A DNA stretch of 64,000 bases from Costus lasius (Eukaryota > Streptophyta > Magnoliopsida > Zingiberales > Costaceae). Position 1 is the stretch's first letter. Every line of letters starts with the position of its first letter. Where the stretch lies: positions 23,061,501-23,125,500 of the forward strand of contig CM050454.1 of assembly GCA_027563935.2 (NCBI GenBank). Direction: 5' to 3'. Under the pieces are notes generated by a model, which saw only the letters and a list, made by a program, of their open reading frames with translations, was not told the origin of the DNA and ran no database searches. The position numbers and the translations under genes are program-made. Positions 11,940 through 21,608 of the stretch are shown here, in pieces.

Positions 11940-12543
11940 CTAGAAGTTGAGCAACCTCAACCCCATATCTCTAGTACGACCATCATGCTTCTGCTACGCC
12001 AAAGCCTTGGTCAGTGGGTCTGCTAGATTGTTCTCTGTGTCAACTCTGCTAATCTTGACATCACCTCGTTCAATGATCTCTCTGATGAGGCAAAATCTCC
12101 TGAGTATGTGTTTGGACCTTTGATGAGACGTGGTTCCTTAGCTTGTGCAATTGCACCATTGAAGTCACAGTAGAGCTCAATGGGATCCACTGCACTTGTA
12201 ACCACCTGAAGTTCAGAAATGAACTTCCTGATCCAAACGGCTTCTTTGGCTGCCTCAGAAGCGTCAACATACTCAGCCTCGGCTTCTTCCAGCATACAGC
12301 ACCTCCAACCATTTTGAACACATAGCCAGCCTGCGATCTGAAGTCGTCAGGGTCAGACTGGAATGATGCATCAGTGTAGCCCGGCATACTAAGGTCTTCC
12401 TGTCCCCCATAGACCAAGAATAAATCCTTAGTTCTTCTCAGATACTTAAGGATGTTCTTTACAGCCACTCAGTGCTGTAGACCCGGATTGGATTGGTATC
12501 GACTGGTTATGCTCACAGCATGAGCCACATCTGGTCTAGTACA
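11940..12543 (-). pseudogene. Copia C RT end and RNase H, 3' part of pol
   Basis: Fragments in several frames match the end of the copia A polyprotein. They include AVKNILKYLRRTKD, the RNase H core GYTDASFQSD with its catalytic Asp intact, EAEYVDASEAAKEAVW and a C-terminus ending MGLRLLNF at the stop 11940-11942. There is an in-frame TAG (QQKH becomes stop-QKH) near 11995. The upstream part of this gene resumes at 40089, on the other side of copia A. Confidence 0.85.
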
Positions 12544-13765
12544 TGTAAGTCCCTAAAGGGGGGGCGAAAACCCTAATAGGCGCATATCAGAGTTTTCACA
12601 AGCGGAAGCTAGGGTTTCTACAAGATCGATTGGTATGCTAATATATGATCAACTTAAAACTTTGTAAAGATCACCACAAGATCATACCGATGCCATTGCT
12701 TGGATGGCTACTTGGAAGCAGAGAACGATGCGGCTCTCCTCCAAAGCGTGCGCACACAAGATGAGAGAGGCTTCTCCTTGTCGTTCCTTGTGCTAGCAAG
12801 GATTTCCAAGTCTCCTGATCGAGTGAAGGGATGAGATCTCTTAGCTTGTCGAATTCTTCTTGGCGTGAAGAAGCGCTTCACAACACGAGAGAGGAGAGGC
12901 GAGTATAGAGCAATGCTCTCGAACGTGGAGGCGTGAAGACTATTTTGGAAAGCATGACTTCCAAAAATAGTAAACCCTCAACGTTCATGCGATCATGCGA
13001 TCACCCATGCGTTCACCCCAAGTGAACCAATCGCTTCTCTTCTCCCCTTGAACCATGCGCTCACATTAAGTGAACCGGTTCATTGAATTTGGTTCAAAGA
13101 CCAAATTAAACCAAGCCTTGTCCTAGATCATATTGAACCAAAAGGTTCAAGATCTAACCATCCATCTCTTAATGCTCTTGATCTCACCGATCTAACATCA
13201 TTTCTCTCGATCGAAGCTTACCGATCTCAAGCCCTAATCAATCAAACATGATCAGACCAGATCTCACTTACAATCAGAGTTTAAATCCCTTTAAACTGAA
13301 CCAAAACAATTCAGTCCACACGATCTGACTTAAGTAAGCCATATCATCAAATTGTGCGACCCTAAGGGTTTCCTTTAAATGTCGATAACGATAACTTACG
13401 TCATCACGAACAGAGAGGGGTATCTAGCAACACATCACTGTCTCCCGATATAAAGGAAAGAGTCTTCCAAGACTACACCCAAACCATATCATAAGTGTGA
13501 ATTCAATTCACTAGGCATACTTGTTTCCTTTGCCACTGGATGTTCTTATTGGATATGCATGTCAAGCCTGTAACTCCAATATGATGAGAGTGGTTAGATC
13601 AGATGAACATAGTCATCTGGGTATGGCCATACACTTTCTCAACCATCTCATCCAGAGGGCCCCTATAGAACATCACACTCCAATCAAGGAGAAGGCAATC
13701 CTATATCTATCACTAGCGCCCTAACATGACTCATGTTCATTATCCAAGATAGTCTATAACCATTA
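12544..13765 (-). repeat. Copia A 3' LTR, left segment
   Basis: Starts TGTAAGTCCC at 12544 and is split at 13765/23180 by the chromovirus complex. Its right segment is 23185-23642. The last five bases, CATTA (13761-13765), are one copy of that insertion's duplication. Confidence 0.95.
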
Positions 13766-14363
13766 TGATGGAGGCAGCAGCCCTGCTTTAAAGAGACACG
13801 CTTGGGCTCGGAGGAAACCTCCTCAACATGGGCTCACCTAGAGCTCACTTGCTTTCTATTGTTTTGCATTGCATTTCATGGCATTTAGGTTAGTTTAAGC
13901 TTTCAAATAAAGCCATGCATCATATAGTCAATTATGGCAAGTTCAATTGTAGTAGGTTGTGCATTGTAATGCATGTAGTTCTTATGTACTTTGCATCATG
14001 GTAGGATAGTGCATCCTTGCATTGGTTATATTTTTGGCAGGTCATTCAAGCTAAAGGTCAGCTCAATCTCCACTCCAAGGGCAGCTCAAACTCCACTCAA
14101 CAAGTTCAGCTCAAGGAAGGAAAGAATGCTTCAACTCCTTCAACTCCAAGTTCAAAGATGAACTCACTTGCCAACTCAACTTCCACATTAGTTGGACGCC
14201 TCTCCCAATCAGCCACCTCAACCACCCAACCATGGATATGCGCCAACACATCAGCCAATCAAAGGAAGAATTCGAAATCAGCCCCAATCTAGATCCACAA
14301 TCAAAGGGGAGCCTTTAATGAAAGATTCTATCAATGTCTTGCCGCCTAACTTTCTCAAGGAAG
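13766..14363 (+). repeat. Chromovirus 5' LTR, truncated after 598 bp
   Basis: Matches the first 598 bp of the middle LTR (15450-16047) without indels and with one difference seen. It then jumps to protease-coding sequence after about four unmatched bases (TGCC). The deletion removed the rest of the LTR, the primer site and most of gag. Confidence 0.9.
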
Positions 14364-14451
14364 TGCCTCCCACTCTGCTGCCGCCAAGTTCAAACTTAAG
14401 GTAGAGGTTCACCCTATACCTTACAATATCTCCTGGGTCAATCAAACAAAT

Positions 14452-15525
14452 GTGCCTGTAACCCATAGGAGTCTTGTGCCATTACAGTTTGGTAGCTATG
14501 AAGGACGAGTCTGGTGTGACATCATCACTATGGATGTTGCACAAGTCCTACTAGGCAGACCCTGGCTATATGACATGAATGTAGTCCACTATGCCCGGAC
14601 TAACACTTATGTCTTCAGCCACTCAGGTCAGAAGATCAAACTAAAACCATCCATGCCTAGAGAACTTAGAGCTTCAACCAACAAGGGAGTCATAGCTGAG
14701 TCTAAACCAACCCAAACAACCCTCCAACTGATGATACCTCAAGAATTACTTAGGGACACCCAACCTGATCAACCCTTATTCCCCATAGTCCTTAAGGAAA
14801 CTGACCTAGGTGAACAACCCAAACCAAAGCCGACCCTGCAGATAGAGCCTCCTACTGAAACTCTCATACCCTACCAAGACCCTTATGAGTTTCCAAAGCT
14901 AGGAGTTGACCTAGACCCTAAGTCCTCTAAACCATCTCTTGAATTAGGACTTTTAGCTCCTCATCCTCTGAACTATAGATCCTGTCTTATAGAACTTGGC
15001 CCCAAAACTTCAGGGTTAAATAACATTGATACTGCTTTACTTCCCCTACATGTTGTTGAACACATAGACTTTGTTATGCCTAGCCAATTTAGTAGCACTA
15101 TGAAGCTTTATCCTAAGTGTACTAACAAGCATGGCCGGAAAAGGTACTCTAATGTAGGAGACCCTGAACCCAAGATCCCCACCCCTATCCATGAGGAGGA
15201 TCCCCCTCTCTACCAAGAGCCCCTCTTTATGCCTGATTCAAATGTCAAACATGAGCTAGAGATTGAGGCTATCATTGGGGATCAAACCCGACTGACCACT
15301 GAAGAGATACAAGTGACTTACAGAGTTAGATTCCTCAATGGTGATGAGGACTGGCTCTTTGCGGAAGAACTTGATAAGGCCGCCCCTATGTTACTCCAAG
15401 GGTACAAGGACAATTCTCCAGAGGAGAATTTTTTCAACCCGGGGAGAGCTGATGGAGGCAGTAGCCCTGCTTTAAAGAGACACGCTTGGGCTCGGAGGAA
15501 ACCTCCTCAACATGGGCTCACCTAG
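14452..15525 (+). pseudogene. Chromovirus complex, first internal copy: protease end fused to chromodomain-like tail
   Basis: The frame is open from about 14350, with the first ATG at 14452; that ATG lies inside the protease region and is not the ancestral start. It encodes the protease C-terminal half ([21 protein letters not shown]), a proline-rich linker of about 180 residues, then a chromodomain-like module (YRVRFLNGDEDWLF) and a tail running into the LTR. At 14500-14502 this copy has TAT where the second copy has a stop. RT, RNase H and integrase are missing. Six substitutions separate it from 20449-21532. Confidence 0.85.
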
Positions 15526-17096
15526 AGCTCACTTGCTTTCTATTGTTTTGCATTGCATTTCATGGCATTTAGGTTAGTTTAAGCTTTCAAATAAAGCCAT
15601 GCATCATATAGTCAATTATGGCAAGTTCAATTGTAGTAGGTTGTGCATTGTAATGCATGTAGTTCTTATGTACTTTGCATCATGGTAGGATAGTGCATCC
15701 TTGCATTGGTTATATTTTTGGCAGGTCATTCAAGCTAAAGGTCAGCTCAATCTCCACTCCAAGGGCAGCTCAAACTCCACTCAACAAGTTCAGCTCAAGG
15801 AAGGAAAGAATGCTTCAACTCCTTCAACTCCAAGTTCAAAGATGAACTCACTTGCCAACTCAACTTCCACATTAGTTGGACGCCTCTCCCAATCAGCCAC
15901 CTCAACCACCCAACCATGGATATGCGCCAACACATCAGCCAATCAAAGGAAGAATTCGAAATCAGCCCCAATCTAGATCCACAATCAAAGGGGAGCCTTT
16001 AATGAAAGATTCTATCAATGTCTTGCCGCCTAACTTTCTCAAGGAAGGAATTCAAATTTCGAATTCCTCAATTATGCGCCCACAACAAGCAAGGAAAGAT
16101 GTCATCTCGCCAACACAATGAGCCATTCAAATTTCAAATAACTTCCAAAGAAGCTTCACCAAAGAAGGAAAGAATCCACACTCTTAATTGCATTTACACC
16201 TTGAATTAAATGCTGAATTTTCTCTCCAATTTTTGTAAGTGGCGCCTAAGGGGCAAATGACCACCTTGCCCACCCTCTACCTTGCCTATAAATGTGGCCT
16301 TCCTCATGTATTTTCGTAGCTTTGGATGAAATGAGAATTGTCTACTAGTTTCCTAGGTAAACATTAGTGTCGCCATAGTAGTAGTAGTGTTCTTCTAAGG
16401 GCCGAACCCTTCTTCTTCCATCTTCTCCACCAAAATTCTAAGAGGACTCCTCCCTTGCATCTTCTAGCCGAAAGCTCTTCATCTCATAACCCCCATCTTG
16501 AGGCCAAGAACTCTCCAAAAGGACATGATGCGCAAGGAACAAGAAGGAGGGATCTTCAAACCAAGCAAGCTAAGTTTCTCCCTTTTTCCTTTGCTTTGTT
16601 TCCTCTTGTCATCCGAATAGCATCTACACTATTCTTAATTTTGTAGTTGGCGCAAGGAAGACAAGCAAATTGGTGGCGCATCTCCTCTTCTCTTTTCCCC
16701 CCTCTTCTAGTTAGGGTTCATATTAGCAAGGGAATTTGTAAGGCCTAACCTCACCCCTTGATTTGTCCTTGTATTAAAATCCGTGGCTTGTACGGATCTT
16801 CTGTGTTTGCTTGTAAGCTCCACCCTACACCTTCCATCAGAGTTGGACCGGTGAAGATCGGGAAGCACAGTCCTTCAATTCTCAAGGGCTGCACTGTAAG
16901 TTTAATTCCTGCATTTACTGCTTTCTAGGGTTTTACTATTCTACTTGTTCTCGGTTTTCCTATATATTCTAAAATACAAAAAAATTAGTTTCAAACCTCG
17001 TTAGTGTAACTTCGGTTTTCTTATTATTAAGCTAGTTATTAAAACTATTTTCAAAAGGCGTTGTTTGAATGCTTTAGACCCCCCCGTCCTACATCA
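15450..17096 (+). repeat. Chromovirus complex middle LTR (1647 bp)
   Basis: Starts TGATGGAGGCAG and ends CGTCCTACATCA. Its length equals that of the 3' LTR at 21533-23179, with one difference noticed (15462 region, GTAGCC against GCAGCC). It serves as 3' LTR of the first internal copy and 5' LTR of the second. Confidence 0.95.
16287..16293 (+). promoter_or_regulatory. Candidate TATA box in chromovirus middle LTR
   Basis: TATAAAT preceded by CTTGCC, about 838 bp into the LTR. An equivalent TATA motif sits at the matching place in CRM-2. Transcription of element RNA would be expected to start about 25-35 bp downstream. Confidence 0.55.
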
Positions 17097-17099
17097 GCT

Positions 17100-17112
17100 T
17101 GGTATCAGAGCC
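17100..17112 (+). promoter_or_regulatory. Primer binding site for initiator tRNA-Met
   Basis: TGGTATCAGAGCC lies three bases after the LTR end at 17096. This is the common plant tRNA-Met primer site and fixes the 3' boundary of the LTR. Confidence 0.9.
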
Positions 17113-17201
17113 TAGGCTCCTAGTTTAGATTTTTAAAGCCTCAAAACTTTATTTTCTAACTCCTAGGCGATCTTTGGAATTAGGTTGTTTGAAAGAATTT
17201 G

Positions 17202-18889
17202 TGTTGGGGTATGCCCTTAAGGCTAATGTTTGAGGCCTTGGGATTGTAATAGTATCATTGTATAAACTCTTAAGTTTATAAAGGCAATGGTTGTTATTCA
17301 GGTTGTTACCTTGTCTGCTGTAATAAGTGTACTACTGAATAATGTCTCAAAGCTGTTCAGCTAGGCTGACATGCAGTAATGTCCTTAGTCGATATATCTT
17401 GGTGAACATGAGACAGCCTTGATATGGTTAAGACTAATATGTGTTCTAATCTTATAGGATGCTTCCAGCATGGAATAAGATGTAGACTCATGGGTACATT
17501 GGACGTACTGGACAGACCCTACTAAGATATTCAATTGCTTGTCACAATGTGAATAATCCTTGTATGCTACAAGTGGCACATGTCCTTTGACTTGAGATCA
17601 CTTGTGTTTCTAAATGATTAATGTCATTGTTTTGAGGTAGTTCAATATCATTTGAAATATAATGGTTATAGACTATCTTGGATAATGATCATGAGTCAGG
17701 TTAGGACACTAGTGATAGATAAAGGATTGCCGTCTCCTTGTTTAAGGAGTGTGATGTTCTAAGGCCCCCCTATATGAGATGATTGAGAAAGTGTATGGCC
17801 ATACCCAGATGACTATGTTCATCTGATCTAATCATGCTCATCGTATTGGAGTTACAGGCTTGACACGCTTGTCCAATAAGAACATCTAGTGGCAAAGGAA
17901 ATATGTATGCCTTGTGAATAGATTCACACTTGTGCTGTGGTTTGGGTGTAGTCTTGGAAGACTCTTTCCTTTATATCGGGAGACAGTGATGTGTTGCTAG
18001 ATACCCCTCACTGATCGTGATAACGTGAGTTATCGTTACCGACATTTAAAGGAAACCCTCAGGGTCGCACAATTTGATGATATGGCTTACTTCAGTCAGA
18101 TCGTGTGGACTGAATTCTTTGGGTTCAGTTTAAAGGGGATTTAATCTCTGATTGTAAGTGAGATCTGGTCTGATCATGTTTGATTGATTAGGGCTTGAGA
18201 TCGGTAAGCTTCGATCGAGAGAGATGATGCTAGATCGGTGAGATCAGGGGCATCAGGAGATGAACGGTTAGATCTTGAGCCTTTGGGTTCAATGTGGTCT
18301 AGACCAAGTGGCTTGGCTTAATTGAGATCTTGAACCAAATCTAATAGAACCGGTTCACTATGTGAACGTGTGGTTCAATTAGTAAGAAGTTTCGAGCATT
18401 CACTTGGAGTGAACGCATGAGCCATAAACACTTACCATTTGTGGATGGCGGTTTTCTATGTTGAAAACCAAAACGCCTCCATGTGGTAAATGGGGGCGGA
18501 TCGAACTTCACTTTGCTTCTTGCAATTTTTGCGTGTGAAAGAAGTGGTGGACGAAGGTGTGGAGCTCTCGGCCAAGCTTGATCTCTCATCATCCCCTTCC
18601 ATTCGACAAGAAAGCTTGGGTGCCTTGCTAGCACAAGGGACGCCAAGGAAGTAAGCGCTCTTCATCTTGTGTGTGAACTTTTGGAGGAGATCTAAGTTGC
18701 TCTCTTCTTCCAAGCCGACCTCCAAGGCAATGGCGTTGGTATGAATCTCCTTCTTGATCCAATCAATAGATCTAAGTTGATTATATGAGCATATAAGCGA
18801 TTGTCTTGATGAAACCCTAGCAAAATGCATGCGCCCCCTGAATTAGGGTTTTTCATCTGCTTGCGCTCCCCCTCGAAGGGGACTCTTCA
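17202..18889 (+). mobile_element. Solo LTR of an Angela/BARE-like copia (1688 bp) in the chromovirus leader
   Basis: Starts TGTTGGGGTATGCCC, ends GGGGACTCTTCA, and is flanked by the perfect duplication ATTTG (17197-17201 and 18890-18894). It separates the primer site from gag, so the chromovirus leader is disrupted. A TATA-like TTTATAT occurs at 17970-17976 on the LTR sense strand. Confidence 0.95.
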
Positions 18890-18968
18890 ATTTGGATCCA
18901 TAATAGACTACGTATCTATCTATCACTTTGCCCTATTTTCAAAAACTTATATTCTTTCAAAAACACCC

Positions 18969-20582
18969 ATGCAAACTCGGTCTAAAACTCAACAACAAGA
19001 ACAAGAACTCACAATGGATAATACTTCTTTGAATGATAAATTTGACTTCTTGACTGAGCAAATAGGAGCCCTTACCCGAGGTCTTACCCAACTTACCACT
19101 GAGTTCCATGACTTTAGAGAAAGGTCTTCTAACCATGTTCCTAGTGAACCACCTCCTAGTCCAATTCATGTGGAAACTCAACAACCACCTGTATGGAATG
19201 GGCCTCAAAATCCAAACCATACTGGGACTCAACCACCCCCTATGTGGAATGGACAACAAGTTCCAACCCATGTAGGAACTCAACCCCCACCTATGTGGAA
19301 TGGGCATCAAACCCCAAACCATGTAGGAACCCAACCACCCCCTATGTGGAATGGATATCCCAATCCAAACCATGTAGGAACCCAACCACCCCCTATGTGG
19401 ACTGGATATCCCAATCCAAACCATGTAGGAACCCATCAACCACCTATGTGGAATGGACACCCAGCTCCAACTCCACCTCAACCCAGATTTAGGGAGGATG
19501 ATGTGCACCGCGCCATCAAACTCAATCCCCCAACCTTCAATGGGTCCTTAGATCCCCGTGACTTCCTAGATTGGTCAACCAAGCTTGAACAGTACTTTGA
19601 ATGGAGCATGATACCCGACCATAGCAAAGTTCGGTTTGCCAAATGTCTCCTAGAAGGGAATGCTAGGTTGTACTGGACCAACATAGAAAACAACCTAGAG
19701 AGATCCAACCGACCTCCCATAGACAACTGGATAGAGATGCGTCAGCAGCTCAAAATGAAGTATGTTCCCTCATACTTTCAAAACAAGTTGTATGACCAAG
19801 CTAGCAGCCTAACCCAAGGAGCCATGACTGTAGACCAATACACTGCCAGTTTTGAGGAGTTGCTCCTTAGATGTAACATAAGGGAAGAACCCCAATTCTC
19901 CCTTAGTAGGTATAAGAATGGCCTCAGATCTGAAATTAGGAAAGGCCTTACCTACTACCAAATAGACTCCATAGAGGTTGCCCACCTTAGAGCTAAGGAA
20001 ATAGAACAAGAAATTAAGAATGCCTTTAGGAAAGAAGTTAGTACCCCTAACCCAAGTCCTAAACCCACCAATCCCTCTAGCTCTAGCATTCCCAAACCCA
20101 AGCCCTCTAGCTATCAAGAACTATCAAGGGTCACATGTCATGCTTGTAGGCAACCTGGACATTTTATGAAAGACTGCCCTAAAAAGGTTTTGTACCTAGG
20201 AGAAGAAACCCAAACCCCTAGCCTTGAAGACCTTAATGACCCTGATTCTGAATGTCAAGTCTTTGAAGAACTAGAGTATGATAGTAATGAAGAATCAGCC
20301 CAAAACACCTTAGGAGTCATTAGGTGTAACTTGATCCAACCCTCACCCACTGATGACTGGCGAAGAACTAGTATCTTCCATACTTACACGAAATGCAATG
20401 GAAACATGTGCAAAGTAGTGATAGATGGGGGTAGTAGCCTCAACGCAGTCTCCCACTCTGCTGCCGCCAAGTTCAAACTTAAGGTAGAGGTTCACCCTAT
20501 ACCTTACAATATCTCCTGGGTCAATCAAACAAATGTGCCTGTAACCCATAGGAGTCTTGTGCCATTACAGTTTGGTAGCTAA
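18969..20582 (+). CDS. Chromovirus Gag-protease of the non-autonomous element
   Basis: I take the ATG at 18969 (MQTRSKTQ) as the start. The frame is open 48 codons further up, but that part reads through the solo LTR. The protein is 537 residues: an N-terminal helix-like region, six 17-residue proline-rich repeats (68-169), a capsid-type Gag domain (about 180-350, with LYWTNIE and LTQGAMTVDQY), a basic Pro/Ser linker, a zinc knuckle CHACRQPGHFMKDC (390-403), and the start of an aspartic protease with DGGS (Asp486). It would assemble the particle and bind element RNA. The frame ends at TAA 20580-20582, which is TAT in the first internal copy, so this stop is one substitution within a longer frame. 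Confidence 0.85.
   Translation: MQTRSKTQQQEQELTMDNTSLNDKFDFLTEQIGALTRGLTQLTTEFHDFRERSSNHVPSEPPPSPIHVETQQPPVWNGPQNPNHTGTQPPPMWNGQQVPTHVGTQPPPMWNGHQTPNHVGTQPPPMWNGYPNPNHVGTQPPPMWTGYPNPNHVGTHQPPMWNGHPAPTPPQPRFREDDVHRAIKLNPPTFNGSLDPRDFLDWSTKLEQYFEWSMIPDHSKVRFAKCLLEGNARLYWTNIENNLERSNRPPIDNWIEMRQQLKMKYVPSYFQNKLYDQASSLTQGAMTVDQYTASFEELLLRCNIREEPQFSLSRYKNGLRSEIRKGLTYYQIDSIEVAHLRAKEIEQEIKNAFRKEVSTPNPSPKPTNPSSSSIPKPKPSSYQELSRVTCHACRQPGHFMKDCPKKVLYLGEETQTPSLEDLNDPDSECQVFEELEYDSNEESAQNTLGVIRCNLIQPSPTDDWRRTSIFHTYTKCNGNMCKVVIDGGSSLNAVSHSAAAKFKLKVEVHPIPYNISWVNQTNVPVTHRSLVPLQFGS
19170..19475 (+). repeat. Coding minisatellite: six 51-bp units in gag
   Basis: Six consecutive 17-residue units of the type VGTQPPPMWNGYPNPNH at Gag residues 68-169. 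The two central units (about 119-135 and 136-152) are nearly identical and the outer ones are more diverged. The unit length is a multiple of three, so copy changes keep the frame. Confidence 0.95.
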
Positions 20583-20612
20583 GAAGGACGAGTCTGGTGT
20601 GACATCATCACT

Positions 20613-21608
20613 ATGGATGTTGCACAAGTCCTACTAGGCAGACCCTGGCTATATGACATGAATGTAGTCCACTATGCCCGGACTAACACTTATGTCTTCA
20701 GCCACTCAGGTCAGAAGATCAAACTAAAACCATCCATGCCTAGAGAACTTAGAGCTTCAACCAACAAGGGAGTCATAGCTGAGTCTAAACCAACCCAAAC
20801 AACCCTCCAACTGATGATACCTCAAGAATTACTTAGGGACACCCAACCTGATCAACCCTTATTCCCCATAGTCCTTAAGGAAACCGACCTAGGTGAACAA
20901 CCCAAACCAAAGCCGACCCTGCAGATAGAGCCTCCTACTGAAACACTCATACCCTACCAAGACCCTTATGAGTTTCCAAAGCTAGGAGTTGACCTAGACC
21001 CTAAGTCCTCTAAACCATCTCTTGAATTAGGACTTTTAGCTCCTCATCCTCTGAACTATAGATCCTGTCTTATAGAACTTGGCCCCAAGACTTCAGGGTT
21101 AAATAACATTGATACTGCTTTACTTCCCCTACATGTTGTTGAACACATAGACTTTGTTATGCCTAGCCAATTTAGTAGCACTATGAAGCTTTATCCTAAG
21201 TGTACTAATAAGCATGGCCGGAAAAGGTACTCTAATGTAGGAGACCCTGAACCCAAGATCCCCACCCCTATCCATGAGGAGGATCCCCCTCTCTACCAAG
21301 AGCCCCTCTTTATGCCTGATTCAAATGTCAAACATGAGCTAGAGATTGAGGCTATCATTGGGGATCAAACCCGACTGACCACTGAAGAGATACAAGTGAC
21401 TTACAGAGTTAGATTCCTCAATGGTGATGAGGACTGGCTCTTTGAGGAAGAACTTGATAAGGCCGCCCCTATGTTACTCCAAGGGTACAAGGACAATTCT
21501 CCAGAGGAGAATTTTTTCAACCCGGGGAGAGCTGATGGAGGCAGCAGCCCTGCTTTAAAGAGACACGCTTGGGCTCGGAGGAAACCTCCTCAACATGGGC
21601 TCACCTAG
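20613..21608 (+). CDS. Chromovirus complex, second copy: protease end, linker and chromodomain-like tail
   Basis: In the same frame as the Gag ORF, after its TAA; the first ATG downstream is at 20613. Residues 1-45 complete the protease ([11 protein letters not shown]). Residues 45-235 are a proline- and leucine-rich linker of unknown function. Residues 241-293 (from HELEIEAIIG to LLQGYK) align with a chromodomain pattern: E-E-I, YRVRF-NG, a Trp, EEEL and P-LL-Y. From residue 308 the frame is encoded by the 3' LTR. The autonomous relative CRM-2 has RT, RNase H and integrase between the protease and this tail; here they are absent. Confidence 0.75.
   Translation: MDVAQVLLGRPWLYDMNVVHYARTNTYVFSHSGQKIKLKPSMPRELRASTNKGVIAESKPTQTTLQLMIPQELLRDTQPDQPLFPIVLKETDLGEQPKPKPTLQIEPPTETLIPYQDPYEFPKLGVDLDPKSSKPSLELGLLAPHPLNYRSCLIELGPKTSGLNNIDTALLPLHVVEHIDFVMPSQFSSTMKLYPKCTNKHGRKRYSNVGDPEPKIPTPIHEEDPPLYQEPLFMPDSNVKHELEIEAIIGDQTRLTTEEIQVTYRVRFLNGDEDWLFEEELDKAAPMLLQGYKDNSPEENFFNPGRADGGSSPALKRHAWARRKPPQHGLT

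Noticed and set aside
15701..15976. 91-codon ORF repeated at 14017, 15701 and 21784 as a gene family
   Set aside because: It lies in the chromovirus LTR and repeats only because three nearly identical LTRs are present.
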